64,000 nucleotides of DNA from Seiridium cupressi (taxonomy: Eukaryota; Ascomycota; Sordariomycetes; Amphisphaeriales; Sporocadaceae): contig JARVKI010000066.1 of assembly GCA_036674765.1 (NCBI GenBank), positions 124,001-188,000 on the forward strand, written 5' to 3'. A program made the position numbers and the translations under genes. Shown piece after piece: positions 21,295 through 31,710 of the stretch (position 1 is its first letter; each line of letters begins with the position of its first letter). The notes under the pieces are model-generated. The model had not been told where the DNA came from. It was given only the letters and a program-made list of their open reading frames with translations, and did no database searches.

Positions 21295-22032
21295 ATTATG
21301 TGTCTCCTGTAACTGGATGAAGCTAAACCAAGTATGGGATGCTCGTGAGTAAATACGGTATATACGAGTAGAGATTGTACAACAGAGATTGCACGAGGAT
21401 CTTTATATAGCTATAGATTTTCGGGTACTTGGCACGAGTCAGCGCCCGCCGTTGAGAGCGGCCAATCCTAGATGACCTACCAAGTAAGCACTATCTGATA
21501 TTGTTTTTCCCCAGACTCTCCGAAGCGATTGCGCTGCTTATCACTATAAGGCAATACTAGCTTGAATGGTCTTAGACTGGTAGGTTAGATAGCTCCAGAT
21601 CCTTATTCGGCGACAGTCGTCTAAACGCTGACCCTCGTCTGACATAAGACTATTACACGATAGTCGCAGATCATCAACAGCCTTTTACTCAAAACGTTGA
21701 AGATCGGCGGGACTATGTGCGGACTGGTACTCTGAATGCATTATCACGTCAGCTTGAGAGGTGGCTAGCAGATTGAATAGCCTATTTAACTACACGTAAG
21801 AGTCCACAGACCCCGGCAAGACTCTAGTGGTACTTCCTAGTCTCACTATATTCAGAAGTCGCTTACTCGTCAGGAGTGTTGACGCAATATCTCACGCTCC
21901 GTTTCCTCATTTTCCGCTTCAAATTATCCTTGTATTTGTGCATGAAAGGATTGGAACCTTCACCATGTAATCTAGGCTGGTTAGGGAAGAGTCGATCAAG
22001 ATAGCCTAATTGACGACGCTATCGTACCGCGG
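21295..22032. other. Intergenic, no gene seen
   Basis: About 0.7 kb between the SDR relic start and the 3' end of the second UstYa relic. No recognisable frame. Confidence 0.55.
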
Positions 22033-22660
22033 TCATTGGTGGATTCCATACCCATCCTCAGCGCCCAACAAATTCTTGTTATTCATGGCAGAGAGCGTGA
22101 TATCCGCATAACACATCAACGTGTGACGCATGTATTCTACGCAGTAGCCGATATGGTGTTCAAATTTGTGGCCTGCGAAGCCGGAAAGTCGCTGACGAAT
22201 GATGTACTATACAAGGAACCAGCATTTGCTATTGAAGCCGATCATACACCAAGACCGAATGCTGATGACATGAAGTCTTACCAGACAGGGTAAACTGTGG
22301 AAGGCGTCAACCTGATATTGTACCTTGCCAGGAAATCGCGGGGCCGCTCCCCCACGCGGAAGGTTGTGCTTGGCTGCCCACTCCTCAGTAACGGCGACAA
22401 TTCCATGATCTGAGATATACAAGATATCTAGTCGATGTGATGAAGGTTCCGCAACTCACGCTGAATCATCTCATCCCAAGATCCGGTGTGGTGAGAGTTA
22501 ACTCCATCATCACATGCATTCGTGAAGTCCCACTCCATGTCCATCGGAACAAGCAAGTTGTCTCTATAGCGGACAGCGCTCTGACTTTCTCAACGAGGCT
22601 GCCAACTCGCATACGACCATGCCTTACAATCGTCAAAATAGCTACCACGACCGCTCTACC
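22033..22660 (-). pseudogene. Second UstYa-family (DUF3328) relic, both metal motifs altered
   Basis: Three exon-like pieces join with plausible GT-AG introns: about 22660-22460, 22409-22282 and 22206-22033. The first has LLVPMDMEWDFTNACDDG but carries TGA at 22590-22592. The second has HGIVAVTEEWAAKHNLP and VDAFHSLPCL, so the first motif is HSLPC instead of HxxHC. The third has HIGYCVEYMRHTLMCYADI, where the second motif is HIGYC (His to Tyr). The frame stops at GYGIHQ then TGA (22033-22035), where relatives have HQC, and reads on as YDSVVN. No clear membrane anchor remains. It is not a close copy of the relic at 3039-3809. No precursor-like repeat gene was found beside it. Homology is good; catalysis looks impossible as it stands. 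Confidence 0.72.
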
Positions 22661-23603
22661 TGGGGCTAAGGTAGGCTATCATGCCAAAGATGAAGACCAT
22701 GTTTATAGCTTGTAGTTTGGCGCGCCATAACCAAAGCCTAGACAGTGTAATACGTTGCTTATTAGTTATATACGAACATTTATTCGTGATCCTTCCATCA
22801 TAAGCAAGCGATGCTCACATTCATCATACTTGTCCATCATATCCTATATGGTATAAATATTGCATCTAGGGAGAAGCGGCAGATGTATGTTTTGCTTATA
22901 GAAATGTATCAACATGGATTCATTGAAGATGCGGCAAGGTAATCTTCAATAAGCGGAGCGAAGTTCAAATTTCCTCCACCACCCCCGTGACACTTCAAAC
23001 AGGGGATAAATGAGCGCGCTGTAAAGGCATGTCAGGTGGTAGTTGGCGGTGGGACTTAGTAATGATAATTGTTATGTTCCAGATCACGTTTGTGAACCAG
23101 TCAAACACGAAGCAAATTGCTTTCAAACCCCTATTCAAGCCGATGATCAGGCAGCCTCTGACGAATCGTTGAATTTTGCAACGATCCGGAGTTCTGAACC
23201 GCCCAGGTATACATCCGAGATAAATCTCAGAGATTCTTGCTTGTCCAAATTGCGTCAGTGCCCAATATCTTGTAAACGGTCGTCATTCAGGATATCATGA
23301 ATACATGGTGCAGTGGCTCCCATAGTTTTATGGTGTTATTGAAGTGAAGTTTGATTGGTTCGAACAAAACAAGGTCAAGGAAAGTATCAACGACTGTGAA
23401 ATTAAGATCATTTTCTCTCTGCGCCAATTTTGACGTTGAACACTAGGATTAGCAAGGATGCAAAGCATGGCGAAAGACGGCATTCATACTATAAGAATTG
23501 CTCTTAGTCGCATCACGGACATGAATTTTAATCAATACTGTAAAAAGCATTGATTAAATAATACTTCATATCAGTTCGCACCATTCCATCTTCCGTTTCC
23601 GCC
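22661..23603. other. Intergenic, no gene seen
   Basis: About 0.9 kb. The open frame 23043-23300 has no recognisable domain. Confidence 0.5.
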
Positions 23604-24063
23604 ATGAAGTTTCACCCAGCTGTAAGCTTAGCCACTCTCTCTTGCGGCACCAGTTGCACAGATCAACCACGAAGCTCGGAAGTCTACCGAGGAGCCCGCA
23701 AGGGCAAGACGCAGCGATCCCACAGACCCCACTATCGTCTCTAGTATTACGGATGTTGAAGGCCTCGTGCAAGATATAGAATCTGACGATGATGATGTAC
23801 TAGGACACGCTAAAAACATGCTTCCTCTGGGAGCCCTCAAGTCTCGTGTCCAAACGAGGAAGCTTGACCGCCGAACGGAAGACGGACAATCAGCCAATGG
23901 AAGCGGCAACGTCGGATTAGCCGCCCTTGTCGACCTAGACCTGGGTGATCTAGAGCATGGTATCGCTTTGGGTGATACATCAAGCAACGTTGGCGGCCAA
24001 GCCACGGACTCAGGAGATGATTCTCTTCCGGGGTCGGTCGTTTGGAGGTCTGGGAGCACGTAA
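23604..24063 (+). pseudogene. Secreted acidic protein with a frameshift in the signal peptide
   Basis: ATG 23604 begins MKFHPAVSLATLS. A one-base shift in the CT run at 23635-23643 separates this from a second frame that continues naturally as LAAPVAQINHEARK and then runs open to TAA at 24061-24063. Joined, the two would look like an ordinary signal peptide and an acidic, Gly/Asp-rich mature chain (QDIESDDDDVLGHAKNMLPL, later LAALVDLDLGDLEHGIALGD). Dibasic sites ARRS and DRRT could be protease sites, but there is no internal repeat. A 40-nt GT-AG splice could also bridge the frames but would delete the signal peptide. No family recognised. Possibly a decayed effector-like or wall protein. Confidence 0.5.
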
Positions 24064-24721
24064 GCGTGAAGCTCGGGATGTTGGCATCTTGTTACATCCA
24101 GGTAAATATTGGGGACGCCTTGTAGAGTAGCTATGATGGGCTAGTTCCTTCTAGTGCGCATTTGTTTTCGGGGCGATTAAATGGGCCATTGTATTCCGCC
24201 AGTGAACATGTGCAATCGTAACACTCAAAAGCATATCGTAGTACTGTAAATGTTCCCTAAATTCCCAAGTACTTGAAGCATCACAACGCCGCGCTCATCC
24301 TATGATACTAATTTTCAACATGTCCCAATGGGGTGTGCTAACGCTCCATCCCGAGTACCACTTACGCTTGGCCATCTTTGGGTCAAAATATAAACAGGAG
24401 GATTTGATGAGGCAATTAGAAAAGACTCAGTCTGGGCTATTGTTGAAAGGTGTGGAAGCCGCATCATGTTGTAGGACCGGTATTAGCAGGGTTACAATAC
24501 CCGAAAGGTTCACGTCGACATAGTTTCCACATCAAACTTCCAGTGAAGAAAATCCTTATTCCAGATGCTTCTATCTGAACGTATCATCTACTATACATGC
24601 CGTCATCGTACTACGCCGTGTCATCATCCTGGATTCCATGCCCCATTTCTGTAGAAATCAACCTCCAACGCCAGTTTGGTATCATTTGAATGCCAATATA
24701 CAAGTCCGCGAAAAGCATGGT
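24064..24721. other. Intergenic, downstream of PPG1
   Basis: About 0.65 kb with no recognisable gene; includes the 3' untranslated region of the phosphatase gene. Confidence 0.55.
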
Positions 24722-26033
24722 CTATAGAAAGTAGTCGGAAGGTCCGCGCCGACCGGCAGGAACATGTCTCATGTCATCCGGAACCGCAGAGAAGATGCTG
24801 AACTTGGGATCCAGGTTCTTGTCCACAGTCATAATCGAGGCCACATTGCCACATCTGTAGCAGTAGTTGGGCGCTGACCATACTGTGACAACGGAATTCT
24901 GGGGGAAATGGAACTTGTACCCCTCATTCACCAGCTGATGAGCTCGAGCGATCAGCTTGAGCCCATTGACATGGTTGAACTCTGTAGCAACCTTGTCTCC
25001 GAATAGCCATCCAGCACCACGTGGGCTGATTGCCCATGTATCGATATCTTCGGGGTCACTCCAGACCAGATCGCAGAAAGCCCCCTCATGAGGAATCTCT
25101 TGAGCGCGAGCCACCACACGAATCTGGTCGATAGTACGGATCTCTGGCGAGAGACCACCATGAACACAAAGAACTTCGCCGTCGACAATGGCAGCCAGAA
25201 CTAGGAAGTCAAAGACTTGACAGCAAGCCTTCCAAACGCTGGCATTACCATACTTTTGTTGACATTCTTCGTAGAAGCCATAGACTTGAGTGATCTGGCG
25301 CGACTCGTGGTTGCCACGGACAAGGATGATGCGATCCGGGTATCTACCAATAGTTAGGCTCTGAAATTCGGAACCAAGGCTTTCAGCGTAGACTTACTTG
25401 GCCTTCAAGCACATCAGCAGAGTGAATGTCTCCAAACTAAAGTAACCGCGATCGACGAAATCACCCAAGAAAACAAATCGCATATTCGGATTGTTAACGC
25501 TTGGTGTAAGCTCCTGACTGCTAGGCCGTGAGGAGTTCGGAGCTGCACCAGGCGAGGGCTCGTCATCTTCGTCTACTTCAGTCTCCTCATGCTCACCCTT
25601 GCTATTTCGGCGGGTCTTGATCTTCTTGCGCAACTTGGGGTTCGTGATTTCGGTAGGGGGCTCGATCATATCGGCACTGATGACTGGTTTGGTGCTTTTG
25701 GGCGCTTCGACGGCGGTTTCTCCGGGCATGCCGCCTGCGACACGGAAAAGTTCAAGTAAATCATAGAATTGACCATGGATATCTCCACAGATGGTGACGG
25801 GGGTGACGACGGGTTGGATGTTGCTTTCTGGAGATGTGTCAGTTATATTTGCACCACCATGATATCCTCGAAGACATACCCTCCATCAAAACCTCCTTCA
25901 CAATCTCACAAAGTTGCTTCATGACTGGTTCGGGCAGGTAATGGCACTGCTTCGCTTCCTCCAGCCATTCATCCAGGCCAGCATTAGGGGTTAGTTTTGC
26001 CGGGCCGGGCTTGGGGACTGACGATCGCGGCAT
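24722..26033 (-). CDS. ppg1: Serine/threonine protein phosphatase PPG1 (PP2A-like catalytic subunit)
   Basis: Three exons (26033-25880, 25827-25398, 25343-24722) join to 401 aa. An in-frame ATG at 26043-26045 would add four residues. The PPP-family signatures are all there: [55 protein letters not shown] and [11 protein letters not shown]. The C-terminus is DYFL, as in the PP2A/PP4/PP6/PPG group. A hydrophilic insert of about 75 residues (basic RKKIKTRR followed by an acidic EEDDE-like stretch) splits the domain between GDIHGQ and GDFVDRG. That insert and the order of motifs fit filamentous-fungal PPG1. It dephosphorylates phosphoserine/threonine with two metal ions; in yeast PPG1 acts in glycogen accumulation and with the Far complex. 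Intact. Confidence 0.93.
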
Positions 26034-27512
26034 TTTGGAAGTCACCGGATCGATTCTGACCTAAAAATGATAGCTGGTTCCCGGCGGATAGAGAAGTTCA
26101 GGCTCCTCGAGCTGGGTTTCGGGTTTGCGCTGAGGCAGAGGCCTATGCGAAGACGGGCCGCAGGGTTCGACCACTTGGGTGTCGCGAAGGTTGTTCTGTC
26201 GAGGCTGTGGAGTACGATGCTCCGGTCGGATGGAGGACGCCTGGTAATGACCGTATCGAACGTTGGCCAAGTAGTCAGAGATGAAGGAGCGCGGGCCGGG
26301 ATTTGGACCCCAGGTGAAGCAGATGCGGTAGGCGCCTTCAGGCCGGAGCTGGGTAACAGGGATTGCCGAAGCAGTGTAGAGCTGACACAGCTGGGTAGGG
26401 CGGCTGGCAGGGCAGGAGTGTTGGCTTTCGAAGTCGTTAGGGCGCGAGACGCAGCTGTTTCCGCCGTTGTTGTTGGCGGAGGACGAGGAGCTGGGCCTGG
26501 TGTGGCTGACACCCGAGTCCATGTCGGCTATCGTTATCGCTCAACGCGGGCGCTAGTGATAGCAGATCGCAGCGGCTGTAGTCCGTGCGCGTCGTAGAGT
26601 GGCGGTGCAGACAGCCAATAGTCAATAAATGCAAATCATCAGAATAACGATATGGGAAATGCAGATGGTGGGGCGGGGCAGAACCTGCCAGCCTGCCAGC
26701 CTGCCTGCCTTGTGCTGGAGAAACGGTCAGCTGCGCTTAATTGCATAATGCTCTATCCGCCGATGTATTGAAACGAACTCTGGCGTGACCATCATTAACC
26801 AACACGTTCCTGTACCTGTCGTGAGGTAGTGATATAATAACAGCTTATTCTGTTTAGAAGAGATTATCTATACTACTGATATTTCTATTTTCGAATTATT
26901 AAAAATTTCTAGGAGAAATTCCGCCCAAGAAGTTCCTGTATGGTATAATGGTCAATCCACGTTAATTATCAAAGAACAATATATTCACCTCCCCCAAGTT
27001 TTCCATGCATTTATGTTAGCGGGGTGAACATGCTCTGAATCGCTCTTTTGTCCCGCCCCAGTGGCTCTTGTCAGTGCCTAACCCCACCGAACCTCCGTCC
27101 CTAGCTCCAGGCAAATGCTTGACGTCTGGTGACAGAGAACATGCGATTTCCGCCGCTTCGCATTCCACACGGCTTCAAATTCGCAAAGGAGCACTTTCCG
27201 GCTCGCGCACAGCTCTGTGCTCATTACACCATAAATCATCAGCTTTGGTCGGTCGCAACGGCCTGCGCACCGAGATCTAGCCTCTTCCCTCGCCCTCTTT
27301 GAAGTGCGCACCAATCGCCGCCTTCCCAATGAACCGGTTCATGCCGCAATGCTGGAAGCCATTACACTTGCGCCCGCGAAGTTAGCTACCTACCAAACGA
27401 GATTTCCACTACCGCCAAGCCTCCCCAAGCTTTATACCAGCGATTCGAGCCTTGGAGAACGACAGCGGTAGGTCGTATGATCTGACCGATACCGGATACC
27501 GACCGACCGATC
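26034..27512. other. Shared upstream region of PPG1 and UPF3
   Basis: About 1.5 kb between divergent housekeeping genes. Long overlapping open frames occur on both strands at 26061-26597 but neither has a domain, and they lie in the expected PPG1 leader. A short CCTGCCAG/CCTGCCTG repeat lies at about 26688-26711. One of the frames on the minus strand could be an upstream ORF. Confidence 0.5.
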
Positions 27513-29483
27513 ATGGTGTCGGGGACAACCTCATCGCGCAACCAGAACGGCGCCATGCCTGCCGGAAATGCGAACGGCGAAGGAGGCAAGAAGACTAAGA
27601 GCCAAGCCACTGGTCGAAAACTCATGGTCAGACATCTCCCTCCACTGATTACTGAGGAGGAAGTACAAGCCATCCTAGGCGAAGAATGGAAGACTGGCAA
27701 TGGCAGGGTTGATTGGGCACAATTTCAGCAAGGGAAAGTCTCCAAAAGGTATGCCTTACTTCTTTCCGGAAGCCATTCTCTGTGGGATTCTGGAAACCAC
27801 AGGCTAATCCTCAGTTGTAGCTCCTTTAAAGAACCCAGACCTTCCCTCTACTCCTTGCATCTTATCAAAGAAGACGATGTTCCCATCTTCAAGGACTTTG
27901 TTTTGAACACGACATGGCACGATGCAAAGAACACCAGCACCATGGCCTCTTTCCAGGTCCATGCCCAAGATGTCTCAACCAGAGTACCCCCAGCCAAGCA
28001 CCGAGTCGATCCGAGACAAGGCACAATCGACCAAGATCCCGAGTTCCAAGCATTCTTACACAACCTTACCCAGCCAAGGGAGACTCAGTCTAGGGAAGCC
28101 GAGTCCGCCGAGTTGCCCCTCCCCACCAGCGAGGAGTCCGTTAAAGAAAATAAGGTATCCAATTTGGTCAAGTTTATTCAAGAGAAAAAGGCCGCGAAGG
28201 CGAAGGAAGCTGCTGCCGCTAAGAGCGCCAAGCACAGCCGCCAGGAGTCGCAGGGTGGAAAGACCAAAGCCGGAGATGATAATAAGAAGAAAGGCAAGGA
28301 CACCAAGGCCGACAAATCCGATAAGGACAAGGACAAGGACAAGCCTAAAGAGCCCGCCCCCAAGCTCCTCACCAAGAAAGCCGCTGCGCAAGAAGCTGCT
28401 GCAGAAGCCGCCAAACAGGCTGCTGGCCAAATCACAGCGGCGAAAAGCCCCGAAGAGGCTGCGCCTAAGAGCCGACGTGCCAACATCGCACAGGCTGCTA
28501 AAATCTTGCAGCGTGATCTAGGACTTTCGCCAGGCAGTGCACACCGACGTGCCCGTCAGAATGCAGCAAAAGCCGACGCTGTCCCTGCGCCCGAGGCCCC
28601 TACAAATACGACCAACGAAAAGGAGGCATCCGAGGCCAGAGAATTAGACAGTTCTAAGGTGGTTCCCACTGGACCCAAGGCTCAGGGCAATGAGGGCTCA
28701 CGCAGGTCACGGGGCAAAGGAAAGGGGGCAGCCACTACTACAGCTGCATCGGAGCCTAGCAACGGCAAGGCCATCGAGAGTCCCGCGAAGCCGACGACCG
28801 GGCCTATCATATTGCTTAAGAAGGACGCCAGCAAGAAGGATGATACCGCTCCCGCATCAAGGTCTACACCATCAAACCCGGTCACGGCTGCAACTATAGC
28901 GACCAGCACGGCGGCCACAGTGGCTCCCACTCCTCCGACTGGCCCCAAGGGAGCCGCCGGCAAGGGCAGTTCTGGAAAAGCCAGCACGTCAACTCAACAG
29001 AAGAAAGCCGCCGCACAACCTACCCCCGGTGCGACCCGTGCATTTGTGAAGCATGCAAACCCCTCTCAGGGCATCACAGAGCCCCTGCTAAAACAATCTA
29101 TGGAGAACTTCGGCCCTGTCACTTTTGTTGAAATCGACAAGCGCAAGGGTTTCGCTTACGTTGACTTTGGTGATGCAGAGTCTCTACGCAAGGCCGTCAC
29201 AGCTAGCCCCGTTCCTATCGCCCAGGGTACCGTACAGGTCTTGGAAAGAAAGGACAAGAAGCCGGCCACTCCAGCCCCATCACAACCTGCGCCAAGCGAA
29301 AAAGCGACAGGCGAACCTCAGACCGCTACCAGTACTGCAACTGCCTCAACCGACAAACCCAAGCGGGGCAACCGTGGACGCGGTCGACGGGGTGGAGGTG
29401 CTAATGGTAATGCCAATGCTGCCACGGGTACCAGCGGCGCCAGCAACGATACGGCATCTACAGCTGCTCCTGCGGCAGGATAG
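27513..29483 (+). CDS. upf3: UPF3-family nonsense-mediated decay factor with C-terminal RRM
   Basis: Exon 1 is 27513-27748 and exon 2 is 27821-29483, giving 632 aa. The 72-nt GT-AG intron is a multiple of three without a stop, so an unspliced read-through stays open. The N-terminus contains the Smg4/UPF3 domain: GRKLMVRHLPPLITEEEV, GEEWKTG, then YSLHLIKEDDVPIFKDFV and NTTWHDAKN. The middle is long, low-complexity and charged (KDTKADKSDKDKDKDK, Ala/Lys-rich). A second RNA-binding module follows near the C-terminus: RAFVKHANPS, FGPVTFVEIDKRKGFAYVDF. The tail is RGG-rich (GNRGRGRRGGG). UPF3 links exon-junction or ribosome signals to UPF2/UPF1 in mRNA surveillance, shuttling between nucleus and cytoplasm. 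Intact. Confidence 0.9.
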   Translation: MVSGTTSSRNQNGAMPAGNANGEGGKKTKSQATGRKLMVRHLPPLITEEEVQAILGEEWKTGNGRVDWAQFQQGKVSKRYALLLSGSHSLWDSGNHRLILSCSSFKEPRPSLYSLHLIKEDDVPIFKDFVLNTTWHDAKNTSTMASFQVHAQDVSTRVPPAKHRVDPRQGTIDQDPEFQAFLHNLTQPRETQSREAESAELPLPTSEESVKENKVSNLVKFIQEKKAAKAKEAAAAKSAKHSRQESQGGKTKAGDDNKKKGKDTKADKSDKDKDKDKPKEPAPKLLTKKAAAQEAAAEAAKQAAGQITAAKSPEEAAPKSRRANIAQAAKILQRDLGLSPGSAHRRARQNAAKADAVPAPEAPTNTTNEKEASEARELDSSKVVPTGPKAQGNEGSRRSRGKGKGAATTTAASEPSNGKAIESPAKPTTGPIILLKKDASKKDDTAPASRSTPSNPVTAATIATSTAATVAPTPPTGPKGAAGKGSSGKASTSTQQKKAAAQPTPGATRAFVKHANPSQGITEPLLKQSMENFGPVTFVEIDKRKGFAYVDFGDAESLRKAVTASPVPIAQGTVQVLERKDKKPATPAPSQPAPSEKATGEPQTATSTATASTDKPKRGNRGRGRRGGGANGNANAATGTSGASNDTASTAAPAAG

Positions 29484-31050
29484 GAACCAATGCACTGCCG
29501 AGATCACCAAGACAAATGGACCGATGCGATACCCAAATAAAAAGGCATTGTATTACCAATAGCCATGGGCAGGCAAGACCGACACCTGTGGTGGGCGGGC
29601 TAGGATTATCAATTGGGAGAATCCGGCATGCACGTCACTACTTATGCTAGATCGGCCCAACATTGGGTTCCCATATTACCTGGTTCAGCTTTGGGAAAGC
29701 ACAAAGGGCTGCAGCGCAATTTGCAGGAATTGTAGATCAGGAGGAACTGTTCTACAAGCGCACCGCCTCTTAATGCAGCATCTCACGTCGGGCGTCGCAT
29801 GCACCAGTACTTATTGGGTCCATCAACTCGACGCATACTCTGTGCCACTAAAAGCATCGATCATGTCAACCGTTATGGTGGATAGTATTACAACGCAGCA
29901 ACCGATACAGCGACTCCCCATCTAGCGCCTAGGCCCACCCCAAAACTTGATTTTGGTTGGAGGAGTGGAAGTTTTATGGAACTGCCATGATTGAGAAGAA
30001 AGGAGCATCGAAGATAGATGACATCGTAACCTGACACGTCTGAGCTAACTGAGAGCCGGGTTTCATTTCAACAGCTTGGGTGTGGAACGTTGCATAGTTC
30101 CATATTATTAGTCCCTAGTTGAGCATGGTCATACACTGATTTTTTTCTCCCACTTGAGATCCATATGAGAAAATACTGTATGCATCTCGTACTCCCGTTC
30201 TTGTTATTTGCTCTTGATGAGTCTCTTGCACGTCTAGCATCCTCGTTAAATACGCCGCCATAATGACGCAGTCGGTTAGGATATCTTGCACCGTTTCACG
30301 GCCATGGCCTGACATACGAAGAAAATCGACAACCAAGTAATCATATTGTCGAGCCATCTCAATACGAGTTCGTCGCAAGTCTGGTGATTGTTGTTTTGAT
30401 TGTTCGCAACGTGTTCGGGACCATCAACTTCTACAGAACCACGAGATCTGACTACCCAACACGGCATTATTTTCTTTGCAAGTATATTCTCTTAGCCTTC
30501 TAGTAGTTTCTGCTTTCACCTGAAGGGCTACGATTTTACTGGTATTTTGGCAGAACCATTCGAACGACGGATCGGATCACTTCAAGTCAGTACAAATTCA
30601 GACCTAGCACAAAAAAGCCTAGTTTTCTCCGTAGTGCTTTCATTGTCTATAATCATGAAATCCATTAAGAAAGTAAGCTCGCCAAGCTCTGTCATGACGA
30701 CTAGAACTGGACTTTCGGTAAGATAAGCTGCAGACCAGGTCAAGGGTCGAGGTTAGTGCCAACGAAGCCACACTTGGCACACAGAACTCCATTAGTGCAA
30801 GCCGTCCCATTATGCAAAATGAGTATTAATGCTGTCCACTGTTATTATTAGAGGCCTTACAGCTTAGTAAAAGCTCCAGGTAATGCTACTTTTACGTATC
30901 TTGCCCCGCTCGCTCGAAGATGCGTTCCATGTCATTTATTTCAGTGATCAATACCTAGATGGTATATGGCCCTCCTGTTCTGACCTCGCCCGTTTCTTAG
31001 ATTTGCCATATGTGCTACTCCAGAGAGGGAGTTGGAGGGCTATTAGACCT
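29484..31050. other. Gene-poor interval
   Basis: About 1.6 kb. A minus-strand frame at 30115-30378 (MRRTRIEMARQYDYLVVDFL) is helical-looking but has no recognisable family or gene context. No other candidate. Confidence 0.45.
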
Positions 31051-31710
31051 TTAGACACCGACACAATAGTTGTAGCCCAATAAAATATTTGTGCATGCCG
31101 CATCGATACTTGGGTTCCACAAATGAAAATCGTCAAGTGAGATACCCTCTGCCTCTGTGATGTTGTAGCAGTTATCAAGTTCTACCGCCTCGTAGCACTT
31201 GGCGCAGTTACTGACCAGGCCAGGCTGGACGGGGACGGGACAGGCGGGTGGAACAGTCGAGGTGTCGTTCATCCCAACACAGACTACCTCCCCTGGATAT
31301 AAGTTGGAACAGACACTCTGTGAGACCATTAGTAGTGTTTCTGAGGCACTAAATGACTGAAACTTACGTCGACCTCCGGATTCCATGCGTAGCTGTGATA
31401 TTGTAGTTAGTCAAGTGTCCCTTCACATCACACAGTGGGAAGAACATACAAGTCATCTAAAGACCACGTATCGTTGAATTGATCACGGATCTTATTGCAG
31501 TAATCTCCGGATTGGACACGTAAGTTACAGTGCCTGCTTGAGTTTCAGTGCTTATTACTTAGAATAGACAGCCGACTTCATTTATCTTACAATTGTCATC
31601 ATAACCCTGACGCGCTACCAATGTAGCAGATCCAAGGCAGGCGCTGCCTGAGCCTGCAAACAGTAGGCCACAAATGCAGCAAGGAAGGTTGTCAAAATGG
31701 CGTTCTGCAT
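31051..31710 (-). CDS. Secreted LysM-domain protein
   Basis: Four exons (31710-31619, 31533-31450, 31392-31368, 31317-31051) join in frame to 155 aa with GT-AG introns of 85, 57 and 50 nt. The signal peptide is MQNAILTTFLAAFVAYCLQAQA. The first LysM is CNLRVQSGDYCNKIRDQF through YAWNPEVD and GEVVCVG. A Pro-rich linker with ACPVPVQPG follows. A second, more divergent LysM is CYNITEAEGISLDDF with HLWNPSIDAAC and GYNYCVGV. LysM modules bind chitin-type sugars; secreted ones can mask fungal chitin or modify the wall. The first intron begins GTAGCG and the skipped stretch also reads as protein in another frame (VARQGYDDNC), so that junction is the weak point and a frameshifted relic is the alternative. 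Confidence 0.72.

Noticed and set aside
23604..24063. Dibasic sites as a second KEX2-processed repeat precursor
   Set aside because: There is no repeated unit between the dibasic sites, unlike the gene at 1524-1892.
26061..26597. Long overlapping ORFs on both strands upstream of PPG1
   Set aside because: Neither has a domain and both lie in the leader of PPG1; GC-rich sequence gives long open frames by chance.
28290..28350. KDKDK-rich repeat in UPF3 as a separate repeat element
   Set aside because: It is an ordinary low-complexity linker within the coding region.
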